Positions 21,114-33,446 of a DNA stretch of 64,000 nt are shown here, piece after piece. The number at the start of each line of letters is the position of its first letter. The first letter of the stretch is position 1. Location of the stretch: positions 144,256 through 208,255 of the forward strand of contig BDSI01000174.1 of the NCBI GenBank assembly GCA_003117195.1, written 5' to 3'. The notes under the pieces were generated by a model. That model was not told where the DNA came from. It searched no databases and worked only from the letters and a program-made list of their open reading frames with translations. Made by a program: the position numbers and the translations under genes. This DNA comes from Eudorina sp. 2006-703-Eu-15. Lineage: Eukaryota; Chlorophyta; Chlorophyceae; Chlamydomonadales; Volvocaceae.

Positions 21114-22409
21114 TAAGTGGATATGATTCGTGCAGGATGAATGACTAAAAAGCGTCGTAGTGTTACATACAGTGGTTACTGGGGGGTTGAACGGGCTTCC
21201 GTCCGGGTGTCTTATGTTACAGAGCATCGTCCGCTACCTTCATCAGATTGCCAGCGTCCTCACGTCGGCCATATATACGTTGTGACTCCTGGAGAAGTGC
21301 CGTTTATGCCGTTGGTCCTGTCATCAATTAAGAAAATAATAAATCCTTTCCCAGCCTACCCAGCCACCTCCATACATAAATAGCGCATATGCATCGCAGC
21401 TACGTAATGTATGGATGCGAACGTGTGAAGAGTACCGCCGGTCCACAACGAAATGGCGGTAACGAGCGAACGTCGGTAGCAAAGCTCATGTGCACCGATA
21501 TATAGGTTGCTGACTGCTGCATGTATATCGGCACTGCACTTGGCGCCGCCGGTAAGGTTGCATTTCTAGCATTGCACGCACGTATATACGTACGTATGTA
21601 CGTCGGCGACTTAGGCAGCTGCCCTGCCCTGCGCGCGATCAGTGCGGTTACGTAGTACGATCGGCAAGCTATTGCGGGTGAGCGGCGGGCGATAAATGCG
21701 TACACCGTACGGGTTGCTAGCATGCACTGATAGCTGCACGGGTAATGAGTGGTACTTATTAGCGATCAAGCCAAGCACGCACGTACGCACTGCTGTTTGC
21801 GTGGACGAATTATTAGTTGTGAAGTGCGTGATTAATAATGAACGTATGCCAGCGTGTTCAGGTATTATTATCAGGCAGGTTACGTATGTTGATTGCTTTA
21901 GCTGCATACGTATATGATGCATGAAGTTTGGCGGTGCAGAACTACCTATGCTACCCTCAGTCGTCCGTCATGCTTGCGTGCGTGGGTCCACGTATGTAGG
22001 TCATCTAGTCCATCCATGACTGGGCTTACAACAGGCTGCATAGATGACTGACGGCATTTTCCATGTATGACTACTGTTCCTGTCCCCGTGAAAAGCTACT
22101 GCTGCTTGGTAGGTCATTCTCGTTAAGCGCGAGATAGAGTGGTGCTCCTCATGTGTTAAGCGCGAGAGCATGCATGAATGAACCCCTCGGTGCGCGGATG
22201 CGATGGCCTGGCTTCGCCTGGTGCAGGAAGAGTGGAACGGCGCAGCAGCTCTAGGCTATAGGTCGGGCTCCTATACCTAGAACTGGTTCCACGGCCCGGC
22301 CGAGAGGCGAGACCGCGCTCCTTCTACCTAGCGTCGGTGATCGGGCGTCGCGCCCGGGATGCACCTACTCCTCCGTTGTTCCGTCGCGGAATTATAGGCT
22401 ACTGGCCAG
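21114..22409. other. Intergenic, no gene seen
   Basis: It contains ACGTACGTA-type short repeats around 21580-21605. No RNA gene, exon or terminal repeats could be supported. Confidence 0.4.
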
Positions 22410-22683
22410 GGTGATCAAGCCTGGCAGTGCCTTGCTATTTGATGTCACTGTTGGCGGCCTGAGCACCGACACAGCATCACACAATGTGAAGCCGATATCT
22501 GTTACAGAGAGTTGTTCCGCAATAATATCAACATGTGTGAATATCCTGTATCGTCTTGAATCGACCAGGCGAAGCGCCTTCAGCAGGAAGGCGCTTGCCT
22601 TAGGTATCGCAAGCCAGCTGCTCCTATGTACGGCAGATGGATCCAGCAACTGTCAACCACCTAATCTAACGCTCAGCGCGTGA
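22410..22683 (+). CDS. Candidate exon, unknown protein
   Basis: After a CTGGCCAG acceptor-like site the frame stays open for 90 codons to TGA at 22681-22683, with mixed but protein-like composition (PGSALLFDVTVGGLSTDT, five cysteines). It has no recognised domain and no convincing partner exon. Confidence 0.28.
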
Positions 22684-22689
22684 TCACTC

Positions 22690-23780
22690 CAAATCCAACT
22701 GCTCTGCGACAGTTTCCTCCAAATTGCCACGCCATCAACGGTGCACGACAGCTGCTGGCTATGCTGGCGAATAATGAGAGCAGCCGGCGGCTCTGTTCTG
22801 TTCGGATCGATTGGGGTTCGGTCACGTTCGGTTAATTGGTGGTTTACGTACTCGGTTGGTTGGTTAGCGTATTTCGCGCGTTACAATTCGGTTTGGTTGC
22901 GTGGGTTCGTTCGGCCTCAATCATTTCCAGAATAAACCAAGAACTATTTACAGCAGATGGGAGCATGCTGCGCAGCAGTTATAATGATTGTGCTGTGATG
23001 ATAATTGGCTGCGAGGCTAGCGTAGTAAGCGTAGTGGGGCTGCCGATGTTCAGGATGATTACGCATGCGATGCAACGTTGCTGCCTGCTTGCTCCGGCGG
23101 TTTAGAGTACATGTATGCGTGTGCAAATAGTTTACGTATCTACAAACGTAGCTCGTTAGGTAAGTATTGTACATATATATGTTCCGCTAGTTCTGCTTCA
23201 AACACGCACCAGCACAACGAATGCCCAATAAATACCGGCGCCGGTAATCCGTGTGCTCGAGCATAACACCTGCATCATAAAAGCAAGCAAATGGCCTTGC
23301 TTGCGCCCGCTGTGGTTATGAAGTGATAGCAATAATTTAGATCTGCGCATACGTCACTTCTGTTATTACACACGAAAGGACTCGTGAACAGCCTACCGTT
23401 GGATTATGTAATTTTATATATGCATCTAATGCATCCATCCTGGCCCTTTCTTATCTTACTACATACATGTTATGTAGGAATCCTCGGAATTCGCGGCACG
23501 ACGTGCGTGTACCTGCGTGCACTCTTGGGAACCGAACCGGCATGTATGCCCCCCCCCCCCACCACCACCACCACACACACACACACCACAGCCACAGCAG
23601 CCTTCCGACACCGCAGCCATTTGTTTATTATACGTATGGGTTGGGCAATGGGTATATTATATGCGCATACGGGCAAACTATTGGGCGCCACTTGGCCCCT
23701 CGCATATCACGCACTCACTGTTCTATCATATAACACACACGCATCAGTCCCCATACCAACACTTCGGGCATAAAAATAGC
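22690..23780. other. Unassigned, GTTCGGTT-rich and CA/C tracts
   Basis: A region around 22800-22920 is rich in GGTTCGGTT-like words, and a C10 tract followed by ACC and CA repeats lies at 23550-23590. No gene is recognised. Confidence 0.4.
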
Positions 23781-23782
23781 AG

Positions 23783-24002
23783 AGGCCGGGGCGGCGGCGT
23801 CCTGAGGCGCATCTACAGCGGCGGCGGCCTGCGGCGCACCCCCAACGGCGGTGTCCACGGCTCAGGATGCAGAGGTCGCGACCCTAGCCATGAGCCTGCC
23901 GGCTACAGCCGCGGCGGCCCGGACGTTGACACCTGCCGCTGTGTCAATGATAATAACAACGACTGCAATCCTGACGCACCAGTAACCTGCGTGGTGTGTT
24001 AG
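23783..24002 (+). CDS. Candidate terminal exon, Gly-rich with Cys tail
   Basis: After ATAGCAG the frame uses GC-ending codons typical of host exons. It encodes a Gly/Arg-rich stretch ending TCRCVNDNNNDCNPDAPVTC and a stop at 24000-24002. The spaced cysteines suggest a secreted or extracellular tail. The upstream exons were not identified. Confidence 0.35.
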
Positions 24003-24165
24003 CCGGTATGGCTGCATGGGCCCCCGCGGTTGGTGCGTGGTGGATGGGTGCGCAGTACTTGGAGGGGGTAAGTAAGTTGCTGAGACGAGGCGACCGACCA
24101 CGACCTATCTGGGCTCGTTGGAACGCCCGATCGATCGGGGCTAAGGGTCCACCGTGTAACGGTTT
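23990..24165 (+). repeat. TGTAAC-ending dispersed repeat, copy
   Basis: It shares GGTATGGCTGCATG, ATCTGGGCTCGTTGGAACGC and the CACCGTGTAACGGTTTAC end with 15650-15868. The TGTAAC at 24150 could also serve as a polyadenylation signal for the exon ending at 24002. Confidence 0.5.
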
Positions 24166-24879
24166 ACAGCTTAACAACAACAATATATATTATTGCACGC
24201 TGGGTTCATCCCACCTTGATTCAGGGGGCATTGCGGTGAGCATGGCACGTTGCGCGGCCTATGCGCGCCTGCCCCCGGGCCGACGAAGCAACGACATCGC
24301 CCTGCTGCCACGCAGCCACGGTAATTGCACCCGCGCCCGGTGACAGCCACGGGCCGCGGGGTCTCATGTCTTATCTCGCCGGCTGCTGGGCGTGGGCGGG
24401 CTCGTTTGAGTGAGAAAAGGTGCGTGGGGCAGGCGGTCTGAGGGAGGGATGGAGGGAGGGATGAAGGGAGGGAGTGCTCAAAAGAGAATGATGAGGGGTG
24501 GAAGACGGAACGTTGGAAACAGAACCGGCAGCAGCGACGGCAACTATCGATCCGTCGGGCCCTCGGACACTGGAGCCATCCTGCAGCGGTAGAGGCGTGT
24601 GGAGTGGAGTGCAGGGGGGTGGAGGGGGTGCAGGAGGTGGAGGGCGGGGATGGAGGCGGTCGTAGAATTTATTGCATTGATTCACCGACCCTCCCACACG
24701 CCCGAAACCTGCGACCTCTAAGCTAGGTCAGGACCGGAGAGCGAGGTCCGTAACGACCGCGGCGGCAGCGGCAGGCAGCGCCGCCAGACCGGCAGGACAG
24801 ACCCAGTTGTCACAACTATAAGGGGGAAGGAGGCCGACACCCGGGCGGGACAGACCCAGTTGTCAAAACTATAAGGGGG
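24166..24879. other. Unassigned, GGGAGG-rich tract and short tandem duplication
   Basis: A GGGAGGGATGGAGG tract lies at 24443-24475. A ~50-bp unit (GGACAGACCCAGTTGTCA...CTATAAGGGGGAAGG) is repeated at 24795-24830 and 24849-24885. No gene is recognised. Confidence 0.5.
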
Positions 24880-25011
24880 AAGGTTTCCAAGGTAATCGAG
24901 GACATGCAGCGGATGTGGACGGAGGCCAAGTGGGAAAAATCCAATAAGGAGGCGTATTGGCGACTGGCGGTTGATGACATCCCGATGCTAGGTAATTCCC
25001 ATATGAGGTGG
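24880..25011 (+). pseudogene. LINE fragment left of the hAT insertion
   Basis: The frame reads VSKVIEDMQRMWTEAKWEKS...YWRLAVDDIPMLG up to the hAT target site. It continues directly after the hAT element at 32131 in the same frame, so this is the upstream half of one interrupted reading frame. Confidence 0.6.
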
Positions 25012-28000
25012 CAGGGTGGCTATCTTAAGATATGAATATATATTCGGCCCAAAAACTTGGAAAATTTTAGATACTTTTTCCCCGCAGAAAGTGGCAATAT
25101 AAGAAGTTTTGATGCAGCAAGGTAGCCACGTATCTTTCCGTTGACAGAAACTTGGTAGGTCGACACACCCCCGGATATCTCCGGCCTGGGGTCGATTCTC
25201 ATTGATATCAGTCGTTTTTGGAGATTTTGGGTACGGCGATCTACCCTTGTTTCGGCAGTACATAGCCGATGATGCGCCCTATCCGCCTGTCATGTATAGT
25301 TCCGGACATGACTATTGAACCCAAATCATACCTTTATTACTTATTGCAAAGGTGCTTTACGTTTGGACCACACATAGTGAACAGGCGCAGTACACAGTAC
25401 CGAACGCTTTCGCACGTTCCTTAGTCTCCGTGCGCCTAGCAGAAACTTGTTCGTGTGCAGAGGTTGCTGTGAAAATAGCTGACAGGCTCTAGCAGTGCGC
25501 GAACGTTTCCAATGGTGGCGCGAAACGCACCTTCTGTTGCTCTCTTCGCGGGAATGTTTTGTCTTCTAGGCATAATCATGGAAAGATCAAAACTACGTCC
25601 ACAGAGCTGCTATGTTACCAGCTTCGTCGCGAGTGGTCACACCTGGTGGCGTACCCGGTAGCCGCTACCGGGGGCGGGGCGCTAGGGCCTACGTGCGCAG
25701 CTGCGCACACTGGAGATGGAATCATATGTGGATGGTGACACGGTACGCATCAGCCTTTCATGCTGGACAAGGACGCGAAGCGCGTTGTAGTGGTAGGCCC
25801 ACGTGTGCACGTGTGCATACCGTACCGTGGGTCACCGGAATCCTATCCTCGGATGCTGGCGGCGCCTGTGCATCGTGCATGTCAGTCCTTGTTATGCCGC
25901 CTGGCCGCAGCCGACAGGAAGCAGCGACCGGACGCGCACCGCCAAGAATGCTTCATTGCTTCTGCTCTTGTTGTCATACCCCAACGTGTCCCACCACTGT
26001 GCCTAGTGCCCACCGCTCCCGCGTCCCTCCTGCGCTCTCCCTCGTCCCTTGCCTTCACCTTCAGAGCTGGGCGCCGAGCGACAAACACATGTGGCGAGCG
26101 CGTGCAGCCGGCAGCTTGGGCAGCGGAGAGAGACACGTAATGTGTTTTGCTGCGGTAGGTGAACTGTGCGCCGGGCGGTTTGATTGATGGGCGTAAAGGG
26201 GTGGGTGATGGGTGTGATGGCGTGGTGTGTTATCACGCTGCACGGCGCCGCCGTCGGGCATGTGGGCAAGCTGGCCAGACGGCTGGGGCCTCGCTGAAGG
26301 GTCCAAGGGTAAGGACGCAATGAGGTTTCAGGGCTTGGCGGCCTTTGGTTCCGAGCGGAGCCCTGGGAGGCCTAGGAAAGCCCGCACCTGACAAACCATC
26401 CTTCCGGGCACGTTGGGGATCCGTGGGTGCCCGAGCAGGGTCGGGCCAGATCAGTGGGTGTTGGCAGCGGGACTTGTAGGCGAGGGCCGCTAGCGCAGGG
26501 GATGGGTGTACGAAAGGGAAGCTTACTTGGTGATGTGCTGTCTTGTGCAAACCATAGCCCCATCATGGAGCGCCCGACTGCATACCCGGATCTGACGCGT
26601 GCGTGACGCTCTGGGGGCACAGCTGTCACCGGTCCTCGGTAAAATGGTGATCAGGAGCGCGCCATTGGTTGAGAGTGAGGGGGCAGAGGTTCCTTACGCC
26701 CCTCTCCCTGTATCCTGGGGAGAGCGCTTCGGCGCTCCACCCGTCAGGCAGCGGTGGTTCGCCGGAGGGCCGCGATTTTCCTCGCTCCGGGGCGGGGCGG
26801 GGCCCCCTTCGTGCAACAGTTCGCCCTTCCCCTCATCTCGCCCGCGCCTGCCCCTCGCCGCCTTGCACGCGCGTCCCGTCAGCCCCGCGCCATCCGTCCG
26901 CATGTGCTGGCACCGCCCACTGGGGCGGTGACTCGCCTCGATTTCACGGAGGAGGGGCTGGGACACGGGAGGGAGTGTAGGGCGGGGCGGCAGCGGCGGA
27001 GCCGCCGACACCCGAACCGGCAGCGGGCCAGCCGGCCGGGTTCACATAGCCTGAATCCAAACCTCCGCCCCTCTTGCGTCGTTCTTGGCCCTGCCGGTAC
27101 TGCCCTTGCCCCTGCATGTATTGCTTCAGTCCGTACTGCCTGCGCCTGCTGGTGATATCTGCCCAGCTCACACGATATTGTTTCCCACCACCTCCTGCAC
27201 CTGGTAACCGGGGAGTTGTTTTGCAGCATCCGTGACATTCCTCCTCTCTGTACTGGTTGACGATACTGACGCTTTCGTTTCGTCTGGTCCCGCCTCATAC
27301 TCTGACCCTCTTCCGACGCTCCTGCACCGCATGGCCTCTGGGCATGCCCTCCTGGCGCAAAGACCTGTCGTGGTCCTCGGCGCGGACTTCAGTGAACGTC
27401 GACGGCCGGGCCGGCGAGGAGTTGGAACGGGGGCAAGCATTTGAGCAGGCTTCGGCTGGCGTGTAGCGTTGTGCTAGGTTTGCTCAGGCGTAGGCTAATC
27501 GCGTTGGTGTATCGGGGTCTATACGCGCGGGCGCAGTGGCGGGGGCTCGCATTGTGTTCTTTCGGCAATGGGAATGGGTTCTGTTGTCGAGGATGGGTGT
27601 CGCAGTTGAGGCCAACACCAGGGTTGGTAGTGGCGGCGTTGTTTCGCATGGCGTCCCTATTGCGGACGGGGGCAAGTGGTGCAGGCGGCTATAAGACTGT
27701 GCTAATTCTGCGCTCGAGACATGACATGTGAATGGAGGTACGCTGCACGTTGGGGTAATGGAGCGGTCTGGAACACACAGACGAGACGTAACACATTGTA
27801 ACCGATGGCCAAACAAAGCCTCAACACTTGAAAGACCCCGGTGCAGAATCAGAGCGACGTGCCACGTTCCTTGTGTGCCGAGCTGCCGACGCACCATTAC
27901 CAGGGGTTGGACAAGGGAACGCAAGGCTCCTGAACAGCTGAAGACGCCAGGGAAATCGAAAAATGGCTCACAGCACTGCCACCTTGGCTTGTGTCAACGC

Positions 28001-28699
28001 TCCATAAGCACAGAGGGATCCGTAACGGTATGAGCGTGCGAATGGGCGCTGTAAGCGAGCAAGCGGAGCCAGCGAGGGGACCAGGTAACGAAGCACGCCG
28101 CTCTGCTATTGTGCCCAGAAGAAGTGGGAAGGGGAACGGAGGAAAGGCGGGGCTTCCTCAGTACAAGGATGTATGCGTGTTATTACCTGCTAGGCCCTAA
28201 AGGCAAGGCTGCACAGGACGGAGGCGGGGACTGGTGCGCGAGTTCAACGGCAGTTGGAAAGGCGAAAGGTCGGTAGGTGGGGTTTGGTAACGGAGGCCGG
28301 GGAAAGGGTGCACACAAAACCGTGACTTTTCCTACTCCTGTCTCCGCTGTTCTATGTGTCCTTTGCCCTACTACGGAATGCCTGTTACAGTGACACTCAA
28401 AAGGCAGCATGGGTATAGTAAGGAACATATTGAGTCAGCGCCGGGTTGGGCCTCGGGTGGGTTTGGTAAGGGTACGCACGACGCGGACACGCCCAAGGTT
28501 TTTATCTGCAACGCACAAAACATGAATCAAGGAAATATTTTTTGTTCCTCTGACTGGTTAGCATGTGGTTTCCGTGTAGCCCGAGTGCCCGTAACCGAAG
28601 CCGACGAAAGCCCGCGAGAACTGCCACGTTCGTACGCCAATGGCTCTTTTATAAGCGTCATTTGGCTCGCAATTTCACACTCTGCAAATCCATTTTAGC

Positions 28700-28706
28700 T
28701 ATAAAA
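28700..28706 (+). promoter_or_regulatory. TATA box of the hAT transposase gene
   Basis: TATAAAA lies 45 bases before the transposase ATG at 28751, a plausible core promoter with a short leader. Confidence 0.5.
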
Positions 28707-28750
28707 TCTCGGCAACTTCCGTCCTGGTTCATTTGTGTTTCTCTTCCGCA

Positions 28751-31700
28751 ATGGCTAACGCTAATGCCGCGGCTACCTACTTGGCTAAGGCCAAGGCATC
28801 TGACAACAACGCCGTGAAGTCTCCCGCCATCAAGAAGGCTCAGACCAAGAAGCAGAGCTCGCTCGGTGCGTTCGTGCGCAAGGTGCCCCTGCCCGCATCC
28901 TACACGGCCCGCTCGCCGCGGAGGCAGCAAGCTCCTACGAATCCTATCGAGATCATTGAAATTGATTCAAGCCCGGAGACTATGCCGGTAAGTCTCAGTG
29001 ATGACTGAGTAGGGTTCCAAAACTGTTGCTCTTTGCCGTGCGCCTTACTGGTTCATTCGGCACTCCCCGCATTTCCCATAGGTGCGCAAGGCGGCTACGA
29101 ACTTCAACGGCACCAACCTCAATATCATCGAGCGTTTGGATGCTGCTGCGCCTCCGCGGACCGTGTCTGCGTCACCCAAGGCCCCCAAGCCCGCCGCTAC
29201 GCCCTCGCCCAACAAGCCCACCCCGTCGGCTGCCGCGCCCTCACCCAAGGCCCCCAAGCCCGCCGATACGCCCTCGCCCAACAAGCCCACCCCGTCGGCT
29301 GCAGCGCCTTCACCTTCGGCTCCCAAGCCCGCCGATACGCCCTCGCCCAACAAGCCCACCCCGTCGGCTGCAGCGCCTTCACCTTCGGCTCCCAAGACTT
29401 CGCCCAACAACCCCACCCCGTCGGCTGCCCGTGTACATGCATCTCTGCTTAACTAGACAAATAACCTACCGTCCCTTCCCTGATCAACCTATCCGTCGAT
29501 TCTCGCCCCGCAGTCCCTGAGGAGCTATGTGGACCTTGCGGCCTTGCTTGCCGCCTCCGACGCGACGCACATCAAGATCGCAGGCCCCTACCAGTCTCGG
29601 CCTGCAGGCATGGAGATGCTGGACTGCCTTTCGGAGGTACGAAGGGGCATATGGGGTCACACTATGTTGTGGCCAGGGTGGCCATCGCGGACTCCGAGTT
29701 CCTGGCCATCACCATCGACGAGTCCACCGACCGGGCTATCACCCACCACCTTGCCTTGTATGTGTCGTACTCCGACGAGATGGGCGAGGTCAACAACCGG
29801 TACCGGAAGCTGCTGCACATCAAGGGCAGTGCTAATGCGGCGGCGCTCTTCGACCTCGTAAAGGAGGCCCTGGAGGTACGTTCCCCGCGCAGTTGGGCAC
29901 CTACAACTATCGGGATGGGCACTGCGAATTGATGCGCATGGGCTGTACGACTGTACCTATCTTTACCTCACACGCTCTGTAGCCTTGGCAGCGGTCCCTG
30001 GGAATCGGGTTTCATGCTGAGAGCCTGTATATTTGTCGTTGTCCCCTTGCCATCTTTGACCTTTCCAGGAGGACGGCATCGACATGGGCAAGGTTGTCGG
30101 CTTCACCAGCGACGGGGCCAGCGTCATGGTCGGCGAGCACAAGGGTGTTGCGGCACTCCTGAAGAAGGAGTGCCCCGACCTCTTGTCCTTCCACTGCGCC
30201 GCCCACAAGCTCGCGCTGTCTTGCGCGGACCTGTTCAAGGGTGACGAAGACCTGGTGCTGCTGGACACGATGATCTCGAAGATCTACAGCCACTTCAAGG
30301 TCTCCCCGCTGCGCAGGGATGACCTGCGATCCCTTCAGGAGCTGCTCGGGGCCAAGGAGTACAAGCTCTTGAAGCCCCACACGTGAGTTGTCACCCAAGC
30401 AATGGGGACTTCGGCCGCAGCTGCGAAGTGTGGTAGTGTTGGAATTAACCTGGGCATTCGTTTCGTTTTTTCTCCACAGGGCTGTCCCGTTCTCGCTTAA
30501 GGAGCTGTACCCGGTCCTGCTGGAGTACTTCGAGCAGGAGACTGGTCCCGCCGCCGAAACCATCTACGGCTGGCTGAAGTAAGCAAGCATGCATGCGCAG
30601 CGTCTCTCCTTTGTTGCTTTCGTGTTTGGGCTGGGCATGTTTGGTAGCGGCGCATCACGTTCCTGGAATGCTCTGTTCGATTGCTTGTGTGCTTTACTTG
30701 AACAGTAGGTCTATCTCCCCCCCTTGATTACCAAATTGATTTCCCCACCCGGCGTGCCTTGCCACCAACATGGCTCTTGCCCCGACAGAAACGCAAACAA
30801 CCTCATCCTGACGTACATCCTGGATGAGATTCTGGGTGTCACCGCTAAGGTCAGCTGCTGCTTTCAGTCGAGCCAGTTGGCGCTTGTGGATGTGGAGTCG
30901 TGGCTGGAGTCTGAGCTGCGCGCCCTCGAGATCAAGTTCACGTACCACAAGGTCAACGACAAGAGCAACGTGCCGCCCACCTTCAGCGCGGCCATCAATG
31001 AGCTGCTCGCGTCGCTGAAGGAGTCGAGTGGGCGGTGGCATGGGCACGACCTAGAGTTGGGCGCGGGTGGGGCAGTTTCCTGGGCTACGTTTGGGGCGGA
31101 GGTTTTCCGTAAGAAGAAGTACGTCAGCAATCTGTGCACCGATTTGTTTGCGTTGATTAGGGACCGCTTCCCCGAAGAGGATCTGGGCCATGCCGCAAAG
31201 TTCCGGATTTTCAGTCCGGAGGTTTTGGCGGCCGTGAAGGAAGGCGCGGCCGAGTCATTTGGATCGGTGGAGATTAAGGCCCTGGGGAAGTGGTACGCAA
31301 AGCGTTTGGGGGGCAATGTCCACGAGGAGTGGAAGCTGCATGCGGTGCACAAGCTGGTCAAGCATGCTAAGCAGGCGAAGGCGCAAGCTCTGGGCAAGGG
31401 GCCATTGCTTGCACGAGAGTTTTACATGATGGAGGGCGTGTGGCTGAAGCGGCTTGCTCCGTTGGTTTGGAAGCTGGTCCAGATCATGCTGGTCATGCAG
31501 CCAGCCAGCGCTGAGGTGGAGCGGGGTTTCAGCGCAATGAACGACATCAAGTCGTGGGAGCGCACCCAGCTCGACCTGAGCACGCTGGATAAGCTCATGC
31601 GCGTGAGGTTGTGCGGTCCGGAGATCCGGATCAAGCACCAGTCGGAGGACGACCCACCCTACAAGGAGTTCGATGAGCGCATCCTCCCGTTTGCGATGCA

Positions 31701-31779
31701 GCACTGGCACAGCAAGAAGCGCTGCGCTGAGCGCAGCTGCCACGGCCCCCGGCCCAAGCGCGCGGCGAAGGGGGACTGA
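28751..31779 (+). CDS. hAT transposase
   Basis: Proposed exons: 28751-28987, 29082-29432, 29514-29636, ~29651-29875, 30069-30382, 30480-30578 and 30789-31779. All mapped introns have GT donors and AG acceptors in compatible phases. The first two exons are Lys- and Pro/Ser/Ala-rich (three TPSPNKPTPSAAAPSP repeats). The core follows: LAITIDESTDRAITHHLALY (first catalytic Asp), VGFTSDGASVMVG with HCAAHKLALSCADL (second Asp and CxxH motif), then a C-terminal dimerisation domain (ASAEVERGFSAMNDIKSWER). Exons 3 and 4 differ by one base in frame with no good intron, so there is an indel or error there. No BED finger is seen. A TGTAAC at 31913 may be the polyadenylation signal. Confidence 0.85.
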
Positions 31780-32130
31780 GTTCTTCCGTTGTGGTGGCGG
31801 GAAAGGAGACTTAGGGGACGTTAAGCATGCTTGCGACGCGAGGCAGGTATCATGCATTGGACTTTCTACTCATAACAACGGCTAACAGAACGGTCAACGA
31901 ACAATATGAGTGTAACGGTATCCGCAGCCCGAGAGATATATATATCTCTCGGAGAGATATATATATCTCTCGGACAGATAAAAACTTCTAATCAGGCAAC
32001 TGCGAATCTCTGTAGATATGTCGGGCCGTTTCCAGCCGGCAGTATCTCCCCATTGACAGATACTTTCAGCGTTTCGGAGCCAGGTGTATCTCTGGCCGTA
32101 GATACTCCCAAAAATAAGATAGCCACCCTG

Positions 32131-32528
32131 TGAGGTGGGCGGCGGTGGCCCCTTGTGGACGCGGTACATACTCCGGCGCCGGGGCGTTACGGCCAACGCC
32201 CAGGCAACACTATTTTTGGGGCTGTGGGCTGGCCCAAGCGGTTGTCACGCAGATCGAGGCACGGCTAGGGGTGAGCCTTCAAAGGCAGCAGGTATGGCTC
32301 GCCACGTCCCCCGTGGGGGTGCAGCAATGCGTCTGGGACGTCGTCGTCTTGGCGACAATCAGTGCCATGGAAACGGGCCGGCGTGCCCTTCCTGAGGGCC
32401 GACAGGTCCAGGAATTGCGGTCGGGACCCCTCGGCCGTTGGGGGACGCTGAAGGGCTTGCCGCCCGGCGGGCAGTGGCAGACTTTTGGAGCCGACTATAC
32501 GACTTTGCGGAGCTGGGAGTCCCATTGA
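32131..32528 (+). pseudogene. LINE C-terminal fragment right of the hAT insertion
   Basis: The frame resumes after the target-site duplication and includes QHYFWGCGLAQAVVTQIEA and CVWDVVVLATISAME, similar in style to the C-terminal zinc-knuckle/tail of volvocine LINEs, ending at 32526-32528. It contributes the far half of the reading frame begun at 24880. Confidence 0.6.
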
Positions 32529-33446
32529 AGGGTGGTCAGCGGTGGGGCTTACACACCCCATCTTGAAGGTGCAGGACGGTCGTCTTGTGTGCCGTGGCCA
32601 GGTCCCGTCAGGCCAGGACTCTTAACCGAAGCCCTGTAGGCGTTCAGTGGCGATCGATTGGTGTGGTCCGGTAGGACCGTACGGCCAGGCTCCTATTGGT
32701 GATTCGCGAGCCCCCGTGGCCGTCCAAGACTACGGGCCACCGCTGGAGAAGTGACCACGCCTTGGTTGGGGTGGTGGTTCAATAATAGGGGCGCCCTGGC
32801 GGCTAACTCCCCCTGAGCGGGCTTTATCCCTTGCCATGGCTGGTTCTCAGGAACGGGGTGGTTCCCCGGTAGTGTGGGTCCGGGGCGTGTTTCGGTGCAC
32901 TTGTGGAGCCTGTCCGGAGCGCCATGGTGGCGCAAGTTCGTTTAGGCAGTGTATGGTGAGCGAGTAAGCCTCGGCTGTCGCCGTTGGCTGTCACCGATGA
33001 CCCACGGGGTCCGCTGTAACATCCTTATTAATGCTGCTAGGGTTCGTAACTGCTGGTTCGCATCGTTTGCAAGCCCCCTTGTTTGATTGTAACCAAACTC
33101 CTCAGCCTACCCGAGCATCCAGATAACCCTATATCTACCCGCGTCGGCCCGAACTAGCCCTGAAACCTGGCTGGGCCGCGCAATGAACCCACATCTCTAG
33201 TACGGTATTGTACGGCAACGCATACTTCCGCATGCTTTGCATAGTTACCGACCGCTTAAGGGTCGGTTGCGAGTACTGATCGAAATTCCTCGCCGTACGT
33301 AGCTGCACGTACGTAGCTGCACGTACGTATAGTATCCTGGCGCAGGGTATATAAGTACCTGTGCAATGCACGGATCGATGGGGGTTCGGGAGAGCATCTC
33401 TCTCTACATGTCCAGGCTGTAGATCTTGGATAAGGTTTGCGCTGCT
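32529..33446. other. LINE 3' region and unassigned sequence
   Basis: Probable LINE untranslated region to about 33025 (GTCCGCTGTAACATCC fits the TGTAAC ends seen elsewhere). Then unassigned DNA, with a CGTACGTAGCTGCA unit repeated at 33294-33330. Confidence 0.4.

Larger units (their letters stand above)
25012..32130 (+). mobile_element. Complete autonomous hAT transposon, 7,119 bp
   Basis: Perfect 15-bp terminal inverted repeats, CAGGGTGGCTATCTT at 25012-25026 and its complement at 32116-32130, are flanked by an exact 8-bp duplication, TGAGGTGG, at 25004-25011 and 32131-32138. The element contains a seven-exon transposase gene in its right half. About 3.7 kb of left-hand sequence has no firm gene. 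Clean termini and a largely open transposase suggest recent activity, qualified by one unexplained frame step (~29640). It inserted into an older LINE reading frame, which resumes in frame on the far side. Confidence 0.95.

Noticed and set aside
26944..27440. Minus-strand open frames inside the hAT left half as a second transposon gene
   Set aside because: Two short frames look mildly protein-like (NVTDAAKQLPGYQVQEVVGN and SRRRQYGLKQYMQGQGQY), but no splice sites join them sensibly and no domain is recognised.
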